DNA from: Akkermansiaceae bacterium
GTDB taxonomy: Bacteria > Verrucomicrobiota > Verrucomicrobiia > Verrucomicrobiales > Akkermansiaceae
DNA length: 25,360 nt
Direction: 5' to 3'
Assembly (NCBI GenBank): GCA_023301335.1
Contig: JALZVA010000077.1
Coordinates: forward strand, 1 to 25,360
Position numbers and translations under genes: made by a program
In this document: positions 15,154-22,319 of the stretch, piece by piece
How positions within the stretch are numbered: position 1 is the first letter of the stretch
How the letters are laid out: every line of letters begins with the position of its first letter
The notes under the pieces: generated by a model
What the model was told of the DNA's origin: nothing
The model's database searches: none
What the model saw: the letters and a program-made list of their open reading frames with translations, nothing else

Positions 15154-15843
15154 ATGTCTGAAGTAGCTGATAATTTAGCAAGAGTGGTGGCTGAAGTAGA
15201 TGAGGCTACCCAAAAAGCAGGGCGTGCCAAAGAAGATGTGAAGCTCATGGCTGTCTCAAAAACATGGCCGGTAGAGCATGTGAAGCTAGCTGTAGATGCT
15301 GGGCATAAGGTGTTTGGAGAAAATAAGGTGCAGGAAGGGGAGGTGAAGGTGCCGGCTCTCCCAGGTGATCTGGAGTGGCATATGGTTGGACACCTACAAA
15401 GAAATAAGGTGAGAAAGTCTTTACCTTTGTTTGATTACCTACATGGCGTAGATTCTCTCAAGCTACTCAAGTATATGAATGGAATGGCACGCGAGCTTAA
15501 CCTATTTCCTAAGGTCTTTCTGCAAGTGAACATTGGGGAGGAATCGCAAAAAAATGGCTTTTTACCTAACGATTTAAAAGAGGTAGTGGAGGAAATAGCG
15601 GCCTTGCAGCAAATCTCTGTGGAGGGATTGATGTGCATACCACCAGCTGCGGAGAATCCAGAAGAGGGGAGAAAGTGGTTTGCCGATGCACGTGAACTGC
15701 GCGATTCTTTAGAAATAAGCTTCGGAAAAAAACTTTCTGGTCTAAGTATGGGCATGAGTTCTGATTATGCCGTGGCGATCGAAGAGGGTGCCACTATCGT
15801 CAGAGTCGGCTCCTCTATTTTTGGGAAGCGAACTAAGCATTAA
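15154..15843 (+). CDS. yggS: PLP homeostasis protein, YggS/PLPBP family
   Basis: Members bind pyridoxal 5'-phosphate on a single alanine-racemase-like TIM barrel and keep free PLP and amino-acid pools in balance; no catalytic activity is established. The 229-aa length is normal. The PLP lysine is K36 in LMAVSKTWP, followed by FGENKVQEGEVK, WHMVGHLQRNKVRK, VFLQVNIGEESQKNGF, and the phosphate-binding end SMGMSSDYAVAIEEGATIVRVGSSIFG. In many bacteria this family sits near proC or cell division genes; here it is followed two bases later by a DUF971 gene, which points to one transcript. The region before the ATG has no Shine-Dalgarno. Confidence 0.96.
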   Translation: MSEVADNLARVVAEVDEATQKAGRAKEDVKLMAVSKTWPVEHVKLAVDAGHKVFGENKVQEGEVKVPALPGDLEWHMVGHLQRNKVRKSLPLFDYLHGVDSLKLLKYMNGMARELNLFPKVFLQVNIGEESQKNGFLPNDLKEVVEEIAALQQISVEGLMCIPPAAENPEEGRKWFADARELRDSLEISFGKKLSGLSMGMSSDYAVAIEEGATIVRVGSSIFGKRTKH

Positions 15844-15845
15844 CG

Positions 15846-16136
15846 ATGAAAAAGATAATTCAACTGGCAAACGTCGGAGACGAACTAGCGATCGCTTGGT
15901 CGGACGGAACGGAAAACTATATCAAACATGAAAAGCTTCGTCGAAGCTGTCCGTGCGCCAGCTGCCAAGGGGAGCCTGACGCGCTAGGAAGAGTTGTGAG
16001 GCCTAAAGTGTCGCTAAATGCAAGATCGTTTGAATTAGTCAGTGTAGAAGAAATCGGAGGCTACGCTCTACAAATAAAATGGGGCGATGGACATAGCACA
16101 GGGATTTACTCTTTTGATTTACTCCGTCAGCTTTAG
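15846..16136 (+). CDS. DUF971 domain protein (gamma-butyrobetaine hydroxylase N-terminal-like)
   Basis: A 96-aa protein made of one DUF971 domain, the small zinc- or iron-sulfur-associated module also found at the N-terminus of gamma-butyrobetaine hydroxylase. Typical signs are LAIAWSDGTENYIKHEKLRRSCPCASC near the start, with cysteines C35, C37 and C40, and the end YALQIKWGDGHSTGIYSFDLLRQL. In other bacteria the domain occurs beside or fused to Mrp/ApbC-type iron-sulfur carriers, so a role in metal-cluster handling has been suggested, but it is not proven. It starts two bases after the yggS-family stop and is probably translated from the same mRNA. It converges on a tRNA gene. Confidence 0.92.
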   Translation: MKKIIQLANVGDELAIAWSDGTENYIKHEKLRRSCPCASCQGEPDALGRVVRPKVSLNARSFELVSVEEIGGYALQIKWGDGHSTGIYSFDLLRQL

Positions 16137-16198
16137 CCTTTAGCGAGGCAGAAGAGATTCCAGCTGTAAGTTCCTTAGAGAACTTGTTATAAAAAAAG

Positions 16199-16271
<73 letters not shown>

Positions 16272-16384
16272 ATAAGGTATAAACTAGCAAGCTTACTTGC
16301 TGAGAGGTGTGCACCATAACGGCAAAAGGGGTGGCGTCAATTCACAAATTGGGGAAAATAAATGGCTGTTCCATTTTTGTAGAA

Positions 16385-16421
16385 AACAAAAAAGCCTCGA
16401 CCCCAGAAGGGGTGAGACTTT
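16385..16421 (-). terminator. Intrinsic terminator of the HU gene
   Basis: Read on the minus strand, AAAG-T-CTC-ACCCC pairs with GGGGT-(C)-GAG-G-CTTT around a TTCT loop with one bulged C, and a T-run follows. It lies 20 bases after the HU stop and fits a strong rho-independent terminator. Confidence 0.9.
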
Positions 16422-16441
16422 TAAAAATCCGATAAGGGATA

Positions 16442-16717
16442 TTAGAGTGAGCCTTTAAGCGTTGATGACGCTTTGAAGCCAACAGTCTTTGAAGCTTTGA
16501 TTTTCATTGCTTCACCTGTCTTAGGGTTACGACCCATACGTGCTGAGCGCTTCTTTACTTCGAATGTCCCGAATCCGATAAGCTGTACCTTCTTGTCCTT
16601 CTTAACACCTTTGGCGATAGACTCGAGAACTGCTTTTACTGATTCTTCTGCTGCACGCTTGGTAGTTTCCTTACCAAGAGCCTTCTGTACTGATTCAACT
16701 AATTCTGCTTTATTCAT
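16442..16717 (-). CDS. hup: HU-family nucleoid DNA-binding protein
   Basis: Small histone-like protein that bends and compacts DNA as a dimer. The 91-aa length and the sequence MNKAELVESVQKALG, followed by the core KVQLIGFGTFEVKKRSARMGRNPKTGEAMKIKASKTVGF, are diagnostic for the HU/IHF family. The DNA-intercalating arm carries the usual RNPKTGE proline motif. The extra SSTLKGSL at the C-terminus is a small deviation in an otherwise ordinary HU. Whether the chromosome encodes other HU or IHF genes cannot be seen here. The gene is monocistronic: it has its own terminator and an A/T-rich upstream region (220 bp) shared with the divergent gene at 16938. Confidence 0.97.
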   Translation of the reverse strand: MNKAELVESVQKALGKETTKRAAEESVKAVLESIAKGVKKDKKVQLIGFGTFEVKKRSARMGRNPKTGEAMKIKASKTVGFKASSTLKGSL

Positions 16718-16902
16718 AGCACAGATGTTTTCTTTTTTTTTGACAAAGTTGTAAAGATAAAAGGTGAAAAAATCCCTTTATTTTATATGGTTTTTTTTAA
16801 AAAAAGAGATTGCTAAAATGAGAGAGATAGTGTTTACCCCCTAATTTTTCAGCATTTTCAGAAAAATAAATCTGTTAGATTGTTCTGAACCTTCGGTCAT
16901 AG

Positions 16903-16931
16903 TTGACATTAGAGGCGCTGAAGAGTTTAGT
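16903..16931 (+). promoter_or_regulatory. Promoter before the YiiX-like gene
   Basis: A perfect -35 TTGACA (16903-16908) is separated by 17 bp from TTTAGT (16926-16931, 4 of 6 consensus). The predicted transcription start falls on or next to the GTG start codon at 16938, which would give a leaderless mRNA. Confidence 0.45.
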
Positions 16932-16937
16932 GGTTTT

Positions 16938-18293
16938 GTGGAAAAAGAAAGCTTAGAAGGATTGCTTGAAAACTATGCGACATCAGTTTTAGAATTGTAT
17001 TCTAACATACCTCAGGAGAGAAAATTGTTAAGTTTGTTAGAGCGGCTGCGTGAAGCTCAGAAGAGGGGTTATCTTTTGCCGAGTGATGATGAGGCATTGA
17101 TGCAGGTTTATGTGTCCTATCTTCGCGATAGGGGTAATCTGTTAGAGTTGCTTAATGAATGCCAATCTGTATTGCTGGGAGAGGAGGATGAGAAGTCGTG
17201 GGAGTTGAAGTTGTCGTTCTACGCAGTGGGTTTAACGACTGCACTTATTTTGATGCGTGTCGGACGTTTTATAATAGAGGTGGCGGATTCTAGCCCGATT
17301 TTGTTAGAAAAGTTAGATCAGGCAGAGGTGCGCTATGGTCTGGCACGGAAATCATTCACTCAGTTGTATTCGAGTCTCACGAGCCCAATGAATACAGTAG
17401 CGTTCTATGAGGCATTAAAGTTCTATGAAGTGCATCAGCAGGATTACTTAGCGTTGAATGCTTCGAAGACGTTTAGAGGGATGTTGGATTTACTAGAGGA
17501 AGAATATCAGAGCTTTGAATTCAGTAAGCTTGAGGCAGTGCGGAAACGATTAAAGTACAGGTGGTATGCATTCAAGCGGAGGAGTAAGTCGAGTTACGCG
17601 AAAGCCCTGTTTCAGCTCTTTAAGTTGTCCGGGAGTCAAATCGCGGAGATGAAGCAGCCGCACCTTTCTAAATCCTTTAAAAATGTGGGTGAGGAAATTT
17701 TTAAAGAAATGCGTCAAGGGCTCCTTCCTGGAGATGTGATTATAACTAGACATATGGACGCGGTTTCGAATTTATTCCTCCCTGGATACTGGCCACATGC
17801 TGCATTTTATGTCGGAGACAGTGCTCAAAGGGAGCGATTGGGCTTTAAAAATGTAGGGGATAGCGAGAGTTTTGAGGTGATTGAGGCAAGGAAAGATGGG
17901 GTGAAGAAAAGAGCTTTATCGGAAACTTTACGTGTCGATGAGTTCATCGTGCTGCGTTCTTCACTAGAAAAGGAAGAAATGAGAGAGGCGGTGGAGCGTG
18001 CGATCTCACATGCAGGGAAGGCGTATGATTTTTCATTCGATTTCTCCTCAGCAGATAAGCTAGCGTGTACTGAAGTGGTTTATAGGAGTTTCGAGCCAAT
18101 GGGAAAGCTAGGGTTGGAATTAATAGAAAAGGCTGGTTGCTGGTGCCTTCCGGCGGAAAATTTAATCGATCAGTTGATTGGTTCAGGTGTATTTAGGGTG
18201 GAATATTGCTATATGAGTAAATCTTCGAGGCTTTTGACTGGAGTTGAGGCAAGTGATTCATTTTTAATGAATAGGGTTCATGATGATAAATAG
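16938..18293 (+). CDS. YiiX/YebB-like cysteine hydrolase (permuted papain fold) with helical N-terminal half
   Basis: The C-terminal part (about residues 260-450) matches the YiiX/YebB permuted NlpC/P60-like papain family (Peptidase_C92 type). It has LLPGDVIITRHMDAVSNLFLPGYWPHAAFYVGD with catalytic-type H287, VIEARKDGVKKRAL with E316, and KLACTEVVYRSF with the nucleophile candidate C377. Such proteins may hydrolyse amide or thioester bonds in lipids or peptidoglycan, but substrates are mostly unknown. The first 250 residues are mainly charged alpha-helix with one hydrophobic segment near 95-115 (SFYAVGLTTALILMRVGRFII) and I recognise no domain there. No signal peptide is seen. The start is GTG at 16938, since the next in-frame ATG is far downstream. 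The gene precedes the atp operon and its end overlaps a tiny lipoprotein-like reading frame. Confidence 0.85.
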   Translation: MEKESLEGLLENYATSVLELYSNIPQERKLLSLLERLREAQKRGYLLPSDDEALMQVYVSYLRDRGNLLELLNECQSVLLGEEDEKSWELKLSFYAVGLTTALILMRVGRFIIEVADSSPILLEKLDQAEVRYGLARKSFTQLYSSLTSPMNTVAFYEALKFYEVHQQDYLALNASKTFRGMLDLLEEEYQSFEFSKLEAVRKRLKYRWYAFKRRSKSSYAKALFQLFKLSGSQIAEMKQPHLSKSFKNVGEEIFKEMRQGLLPGDVIITRHMDAVSNLFLPGYWPHAAFYVGDSAQRERLGFKNVGDSESFEVIEARKDGVKKRALSETLRVDEFIVLRSSLEKEEMREAVERAISHAGKAYDFSFDFSSADKLACTEVVYRSFEPMGKLGLELIEKAGCWCLPAENLIDQLIGSGVFRVEYCYMSKSSRLLTGVEASDSFLMNRVHDDK

Positions 18294-18351
18294 TAGAGTT
18301 GTCTTCCTGATTGTAATTCTAGCTTCGTCAATAGGTTGTGAAACCTTGTGA
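18280..18351 (+). CDS. Tiny lipoprotein-signal reading frame, possibly a remnant
   Basis: A 23-codon frame from ATG 18280 to TGA at 18349-18351 overlaps the last 14 bases of the YiiX-like gene in another frame. It encodes a charged start (MMINSR), a hydrophobic core and the lipobox-like SIGC with the cysteine at position 20, then only ETL before the stop. The mature product would be a four-residue lipopeptide, so this is either a decayed lipoprotein gene or a chance frame. It resembles the beginning of entericidin-type small lipoproteins. The stop falls in the TTGTGAAA repeat region. Confidence 0.3.
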   Translation: MMINSRVVFLIVILASSIGCETL

Positions 18352-18363
18352 AATTTTTCACAA
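18336..18363. promoter_or_regulatory. Triple TTGTGAAA element upstream of the atp promoter
   Basis: TTGTGAAA occurs at 18336-18343 and 18346-18353 as direct repeats two bases apart, and inverted as TTTCACAA at 18356-18363. The last two form an 18-bp dyad with 8-bp arms. The element ends five bases before the predicted atpB -35. No U-tract follows, so a terminator for the upstream gene is unlikely. A regulator-binding role is inferred from position and repetition. Confidence 0.5.
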
Positions 18364-18368
18364 AGTCC

Positions 18369-18397
18369 TTGCAAACTTTCGCTACCAGTGCTATCAA
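18369..18397 (+). promoter_or_regulatory. Predicted promoter of the atp operon
   Basis: TTGCAA (18369-18374) and TATCAA (18392-18397) are separated by 17 bp; each matches the sigma-70 consensus at four of six positions. The expected start near 18404 gives a leader of about 26 bases before atpB ATG 18430. It also argues against a GTG at 18388 as the atpB start, because that codon lies inside the promoter. Confidence 0.5.
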
Positions 18398-18429
18398 ACG
18401 CCCCTAATTCGGCAACACGAGTCACTTTC

Positions 18430-19287
18430 ATGAGAAAAATTTTCGCTACACTATCTTTATTGGCAGTTTCTTCACCGCAGGTTTTTGCGGCAGGGGGAGG
18501 TGATGGGAAGCTTCCATTATACGCGAATAAGATTCTTCCGTTTATCACTGACTCGGTCATCTCCGTTTGGATCTCTGTGCTTATCATTGTTCTTTTTGTG
18601 AGACTGACCACTAAGAAAATGGAAATGGTTCCGTCTGGTTTTCAGAATTTTGGGGAGTGGGTGATTGAGTCCATTTATAGCTTCTTTGAAGGTATTCTTG
18701 GTGAGCACCTTGTTAAACGGACATTTTGGTTCTTCGGTGGTACATTCCTTTTAATTTTAGTTACTAACTGGCTCGCTCTTATTCCGGGTGTGGGCACAAT
18801 TGGTCTTGTGGGTGCCGGTAAGGATGGGGGAGATTTATATTTTCTTCGTGGAGGAAACGCAGACATTAACATGACAATGGCTATGGCGTTCACTTTTGCG
18901 TTACTTTGGTTTTATTGGGCGATCACAGAAAACACATGCAAAGGCTTCCTTTGCCATATTTTTGCTCCTAAAGGACAGTTCGCCGGTATCATGAAGGTTG
19001 GTATGGTTGCCATTTTCTTCTTGGTTGGTATTCTTGAGGTTGTTTCTATCTGTATTCGCCCAGTAGCGCTTTCTTTCCGTCTCTTCGGGAATATCTACGG
19101 TGGTGAACAGACAATGGGTAAGCTAATGGGCTTAGCCCCTGATTATCTCAATTGGCTCCCATCATTACCGTTCTACTTTATGGAAATTCTTGTTGGTCTC
19201 GTGCAGGCAGTGGTATTCACTTTGCTTTGTGCGGTATTTTTGAAATTGATCTGTGAGCATGATCACCACGAGGAAGAAGGCCACTGA
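18430..19287 (+). CDS. atpB: ATP synthase F0 subunit a
   Basis: Subunit a forms the two half-channels that carry protons to and from the c-ring. I choose ATG 18430 (MRKIFATLSLLAVSSPQVFA), giving 285 aa. An in-frame GTG at 18388 is inside the likely promoter. The N-terminus looks like a cleavable signal peptide (about residues 1-20, ending VFA-A), which several bacterial subunit a proteins have. Conserved segments are VTNWLALIPGVGT and the fourth to fifth helices with VVSICIRPVALSFRLFGNIYGG; R217 is the essential arginine that faces the c-ring carboxylate. The last helix has LVGLVQAVVFTLLCAVFL and the C-terminus is His-rich (CEHDHHEEEGH). First gene of an eight-gene operon; no atpI is seen before it. 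An unremarkable 79-bp gap separates it from atpE. Confidence 0.96.
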   Translation: MRKIFATLSLLAVSSPQVFAAGGGDGKLPLYANKILPFITDSVISVWISVLIIVLFVRLTTKKMEMVPSGFQNFGEWVIESIYSFFEGILGEHLVKRTFWFFGGTFLLILVTNWLALIPGVGTIGLVGAGKDGGDLYFLRGGNADINMTMAMAFTFALLWFYWAITENTCKGFLCHIFAPKGQFAGIMKVGMVAIFFLVGILEVVSICIRPVALSFRLFGNIYGGEQTMGKLMGLAPDYLNWLPSLPFYFMEILVGLVQAVVFTLLCAVFLKLICEHDHHEEEGH

Positions 19288-19366
19288 CACACTTTCGGAG
19301 TCTGACCATGGATAGGAACTGTGGGGGCTTACAGAAAACAAAAACGACAAACTAGTATATAATATT

Positions 19367-19600
19367 ATGACAGACATCATTACACTCGCAGAGGCAGTTA
19401 TGCCGTTCGCAGGAAAGTCACTTTACGTTGCAGCAGCAGCACTTGGTGGTGGACTCGGAATCGGTCTTCTTGGATCTAAAGCAGCAGAAGCAACTGGACG
19501 TAACCCAGGTGCAGCTCAGCAGATTCTTGTTCTTGCAATTATTCTTGCAGCGCTTATCGAAGGTATCTTCATTCTTTCAGCGTTCGCGGTAAATCTCTAA
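19367..19600 (+). CDS. atpE: ATP synthase F0 subunit c
   Basis: Forms the rotating proteolipid ring in the membrane. The 77-aa hairpin protein has helix 1 (about 16-40) with the glycine-rich GGGLGIGLLGSKAAEATGRNPGA, the polar loop RNP at 45-47, and helix 2 (about 52-76) with the ion-binding carboxylate E65 in AALIEGIFIL. Sodium-type rings usually have Gln at the position of I32 and Ser or Thr after the Glu; here these are Ile and Gly66, so a proton-driven ring is expected. The region just before the ATG contains TATAAT (19358-19363), but it is too close to the start to be a useful promoter. Two stem-loops follow immediately downstream (19624-19665). Confidence 0.97.
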   Translation: MTDIITLAEAVMPFAGKSLYVAAAALGGGLGIGLLGSKAAEATGRNPGAAQQILVLAIILAALIEGIFILSAFAVNL

Positions 19601-19623
19601 TCGAACGAGATTTTTAAGTATTT

Positions 19624-19665
19624 CGGTGTGTCACAGGGGTGGCGCACCGAGTTCTGACGAGAACT
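19624..19665 (+). other. Two adjacent stem-loops after atpE
   Basis: CGGTGTG (19624-19630) pairs with CGCACCG (19643-19649) around a 12-nt loop, and AGTTCT (19650-19655) pairs with AGAACT (19660-19665) around GACG. The stems are contiguous and no U-tract follows, so they are not a classical terminator. They lie between the c-subunit gene, whose product is needed in about 8-15 copies, and atpF. RNA stabilisation or processing is a likely role, by inference. Confidence 0.65.
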
Positions 19666-19699
19666 AAAACACAAAACATAACCATTCAATTTTACTCAA

Positions 19700-20227
19700 A
19701 TGATCACAGTTTTAGGTGCAGCAGGATTAACACAAATCATTCAAGATTTTGGCGTTAGTGTGCCACTCTTAGTTGCACAGTTCATCAACTTTGTGCTGGT
19801 GATATTCATTTTGAAAAAGTTCGCGTTCGGTCCCGTTCAAGCGATGCTTGAGCAGCGTAAGAACCGTATTGCCGAGGGCGAAGAAAAGCTTAAGCGAATC
19901 GAGAAGCAATTAGCAGAGTCAGAATCAACATCTGCAGCAACTCTCGAGCAAGCTAATGCTGACGCAAAGCGCATCATCGAAGAAGCCAAAGAAGGCGCTA
20001 CTGTGATGACTGAGCAGAAGAATCAGGAAGCAATTGCCTCTGCACAAGGAATTATCGCAAAAGCACATGAAGCAGCGAAATCTGAGCAAGAGCAAATGGT
20101 CGCTGAACTAAAGCGCGACTTTGGCCGCCTAGTGACACTGACCACAGCAAATGTGACAGGGAAGGTCTTATCTGACGAAGATAAGAACCGTATCAACGAG
20201 GAATCCCTTTCTGCTATTCAAAACTAA
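19700..20227 (+). CDS. atpF: ATP synthase F0 subunit b
   Basis: Dimeric peripheral stalk subunit linking the membrane part to F1. The 175-aa protein has one N-terminal membrane helix (about 20-42, VPLLVAQFINFVLVIFILKKF), followed by FGPVQAMLEQRKNRIAEG, the family hallmark, and a long charged helix rich in Ala, Glu, Lys and Gln that will form a right-handed coiled coil. The terminal part (DFGRLVTLTTANVTGKVLSDEDKNRI) is the delta-binding end. Only one b gene is present, so b2 homodimers are expected rather than the b/b' heterodimers of photosynthetic bacteria. No Shine-Dalgarno precedes ATG 19700. The 43-bp gap to atpH shows no strong hairpin. Confidence 0.96.
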   Translation: MITVLGAAGLTQIIQDFGVSVPLLVAQFINFVLVIFILKKFAFGPVQAMLEQRKNRIAEGEEKLKRIEKQLAESESTSAATLEQANADAKRIIEEAKEGATVMTEQKNQEAIASAQGIIAKAHEAAKSEQEQMVAELKRDFGRLVTLTTANVTGKVLSDEDKNRINEESLSAIQN

Positions 20228-20270
20228 GCGCGTCACTTGAACGTTTCCTAATTTTCACTCCACAGACCTA

Positions 20271-20663
20271 ATGAAAGCATCCAAAGACGCTATATCAGCA
20301 GCTCGCCGCCTTTTCCGCCTCTGCATGAAGGACGGTAAGCTTAATGAGGACTCTGTCCGCACAGTCATGAAGGCAATGGTGGAGAAAAAACCTAGAAATT
20401 TCGAAGGTATCCTTGTTACTCTTAAGAATCTCATCAGATTGGAATTACAGCGCCATCAGGTGCTTGTGGAAAGTGCTGAGGGATTAGACGCTGCAACGGC
20501 ATCTCGTGTAGAAGCAGAGCTTAAACAAAAACATGGGGATAGCCTCACTTTCGAATATAAAGTAAATCCAGAACTATTAGGCGGTATTCGTGTCCGTAAA
20601 GGCGACGATGTCTGGGATGGATCATTAAAATCTCGTCTCGACCGTCTTTCACAAGCGTTTTAA
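20271..20663 (+). CDS. atpH: ATP synthase F1 subunit delta, short form
   Basis: Delta (OSCP) joins the peripheral stalk to the top of the alpha/beta ring. Its position between atpF and atpA and the C-terminal signature FEYKVNPELLGGIRVRKGDDVWDGSLKSRLDRL identify it. It is only 130 aa, against about 175-180 in most bacteria. The C-terminal domain is complete, while the N-terminal six-helix domain is reduced to about 70 residues (KDAISAARRLFRLCMKDGKL, then FEGILVTLKNLIRLELQRHQVLV). An in-frame stop (TGA) lies 33 bases before the ATG and no alternative start lies between, so the shortness is real and not a start-call error. The intact neighbours argue against decay; it may be a lineage form. Confidence 0.93.
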   Translation: MKASKDAISAARRLFRLCMKDGKLNEDSVRTVMKAMVEKKPRNFEGILVTLKNLIRLELQRHQVLVESAEGLDAATASRVEAELKQKHGDSLTFEYKVNPELLGGIRVRKGDDVWDGSLKSRLDRLSQAF

Positions 20664-20723
20664 TCAACAATCTAAAAACAATCCGCCTTAGGGCAACCCA
20701 AACCATTTAATCATAAAGAAGCC

Positions 20724-22253
20724 ATGAGCATCCTTCAGGAACTAGAACAGGAAATCGCAGGAATTGCGAACACCGTAGAGAAGACAAACGTAGGTATCAT
20801 CCGTGAAATAGGTGATGGTGTAGCTAAAGTAGAAGGTCTGAGTGACGTTCAACTTAATGAGATGATCGAATTCCCTGGTGGAGTAACGGGTCTTGCAATG
20901 AACCTTGAAGAAGGTGAAGTAGGGGTTGTTCTTCTTGGTGATTACTTAAAGCTTAAAGCTGGTGACGAATGCAAAACCACGGGTAAACTTCTTTCTGTCC
21001 CAGTAGGTGAAGCACTTCTTGGACGTGTGATTGACACACTTGGTAACCCTGTAGATGGAAAGGGAGAAATCGCCGCTTCTGCAGATTATCCAGTAGAAAA
21101 AATCGCTCCTGGTATCATTAAGAGAAAATCAGTTTCTGTTCCTGTGCAGACAGGAATCATGGCGATTGATGCCATGGTGCCAATCGGGCGTGGGCAACGT
21201 GAACTTATCATTGGTGACCGTGCCACTGGGAAGACAACGATCGCTATCGACACCATCATCTCTCAAGCAAACCAGAACCGTGCAGCGGAAGCAGGTAAGC
21301 TTAAGAACCATAAGCCACTTTACTGTATCTACGTAGCAATAGGCCAGAAGGCAAGTAACGTAGCGAGAATCATCGCCACACTTGAAGAAGCTGGCGCCAT
21401 GGAATACACAACAGTCGTATCAGCATCAGCATCTGACTCGGCAGCGAACCAGTTCCTTGCTCCTTACACAGGTTGTGCAGTAGCTGAATATCTCATGGAT
21501 CAAGGTAAAGAGTGCTTGATCGTATTTGATGACCTTTCTAAGCACGCGGTAGCTTACCGTCAGGTGTCACTCATCCTTAAGCGTCCTTCTGGACGTGAGG
21601 CATACCCAGGAGATGTATTCTACCTTCACAGCAGATTGCTTGAGCGTTCTGCACGTCTTTCAGAAAATGCAGGTGGTGGATCACTCACTGCACTTCCGAT
21701 CATTGAGACGCAGGCTGGTGATGTATCTGCTTACATTCCAACTAACGTGATTTCTATCACGGACGGCCAGATCTTCCTTGAAACAGACCTCTTCTATCAG
21801 GGTATCCGCCCAGCGATTTCTGTTGGTCTTTCTGTTTCTCGTGTGGGATCAGCAGCGCAGACAAAGGCGATCAAGAAAGTATCAGGAACAACCAAGCTCG
21901 ATCTTGCTCAGTTTCGTGAACTTCAGGCATTCGCTCAGTTCGGTTCAGACCTTGATGAGCAGACTAAAGGAAAAATTGACCGTGGTCTCCGTATTGTGGA
22001 GCTCTTCAAGCAAAACCAGTATTCACCGTCATCCATGCAGATGCAGACAGTAGTTCTCTTTGCCATGCAGCACGGATACTTTGATGACGTGGAAGTGGAT
22101 CGTGTGAAGGAGTGCCAGACAGCTCTTGAAGAATTCATGGACACACGTAAGCAAGATGTTCTTCAGCTGATCGCTGATGATAAGGCCATCACTGACGCAG
22201 TGAAGGACGCTCTTACTTCATCACTTAAAGATTTCAAAGGTTCTTGGAAATAA
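20724..22253 (+). CDS. atpA: ATP synthase F1 subunit alpha
   Basis: Non-catalytic nucleotide-binding subunit, three per F1. At 509 aa the length is normal. The P-loop is GDRATGKT at 165-172 with K170; the usual sequence is GDRQTGKT, so the Gln equivalent to E. coli Q172 is Ala167 here. Other hallmarks are VYVAIGQKASNVARI, SASDSAANQFLAPYTG, IVFDDLSKHAVAYRQVSL (Gln to His next to the Ser-Lys), PSGREAYPGDVFYLHSRLLERSA and the arginine finger R373 in SVSRVGSAAQ. Function is expected to be normal since the Arg and P-loop lysine are retained. The ATG at 20724 has no Shine-Dalgarno. A stem-loop begins two bases after the stop codon. Confidence 0.98.
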   Translation: MSILQELEQEIAGIANTVEKTNVGIIREIGDGVAKVEGLSDVQLNEMIEFPGGVTGLAMNLEEGEVGVVLLGDYLKLKAGDECKTTGKLLSVPVGEALLGRVIDTLGNPVDGKGEIAASADYPVEKIAPGIIKRKSVSVPVQTGIMAIDAMVPIGRGQRELIIGDRATGKTTIAIDTIISQANQNRAAEAGKLKNHKPLYCIYVAIGQKASNVARIIATLEEAGAMEYTTVVSASASDSAANQFLAPYTGCAVAEYLMDQGKECLIVFDDLSKHAVAYRQVSLILKRPSGREAYPGDVFYLHSRLLERSARLSENAGGGSLTALPIIETQAGDVSAYIPTNVISITDGQIFLETDLFYQGIRPAISVGLSVSRVGSAAQTKAIKKVSGTTKLDLAQFRELQAFAQFGSDLDEQTKGKIDRGLRIVELFKQNQYSPSSMQMQTVVLFAMQHGYFDDVEVDRVKECQTALEEFMDTRKQDVLQLIADDKAITDAVKDALTSSLKDFKGSWK

Positions 22254-22254
22254 T

Positions 22255-22282
22255 TTTTAGGAAGGCACGAGCTTCCCTAAAA
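22255..22282 (+). other. Stem-loop after atpA
   Basis: TTTTAGG-AAG pairs with CTT-(C)-CCTAAAA, about ten pairs with one bulged C, around a GCACGAG loop. It starts immediately after the alpha-subunit stop and is not followed by a U-tract, so it is more likely an RNA-stability or processing element than a terminator. Confidence 0.65.
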
Positions 22283-22319
22283 TAGACTTCATAATTGATT
22301 ACTCACTACTGACCACACA

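Noticed and set aside
18388..18429. GTG start for atpB at 18388
   Set aside because: It overlaps the predicted -10 region and the added 14 residues precede a good signal peptide that begins at ATG 18430.
19358..19363. Perfect TATAAT just before atpE
   Set aside because: It ends three bases before the ATG, so transcription would begin inside the coding region, and there is no -35 at the right distance.
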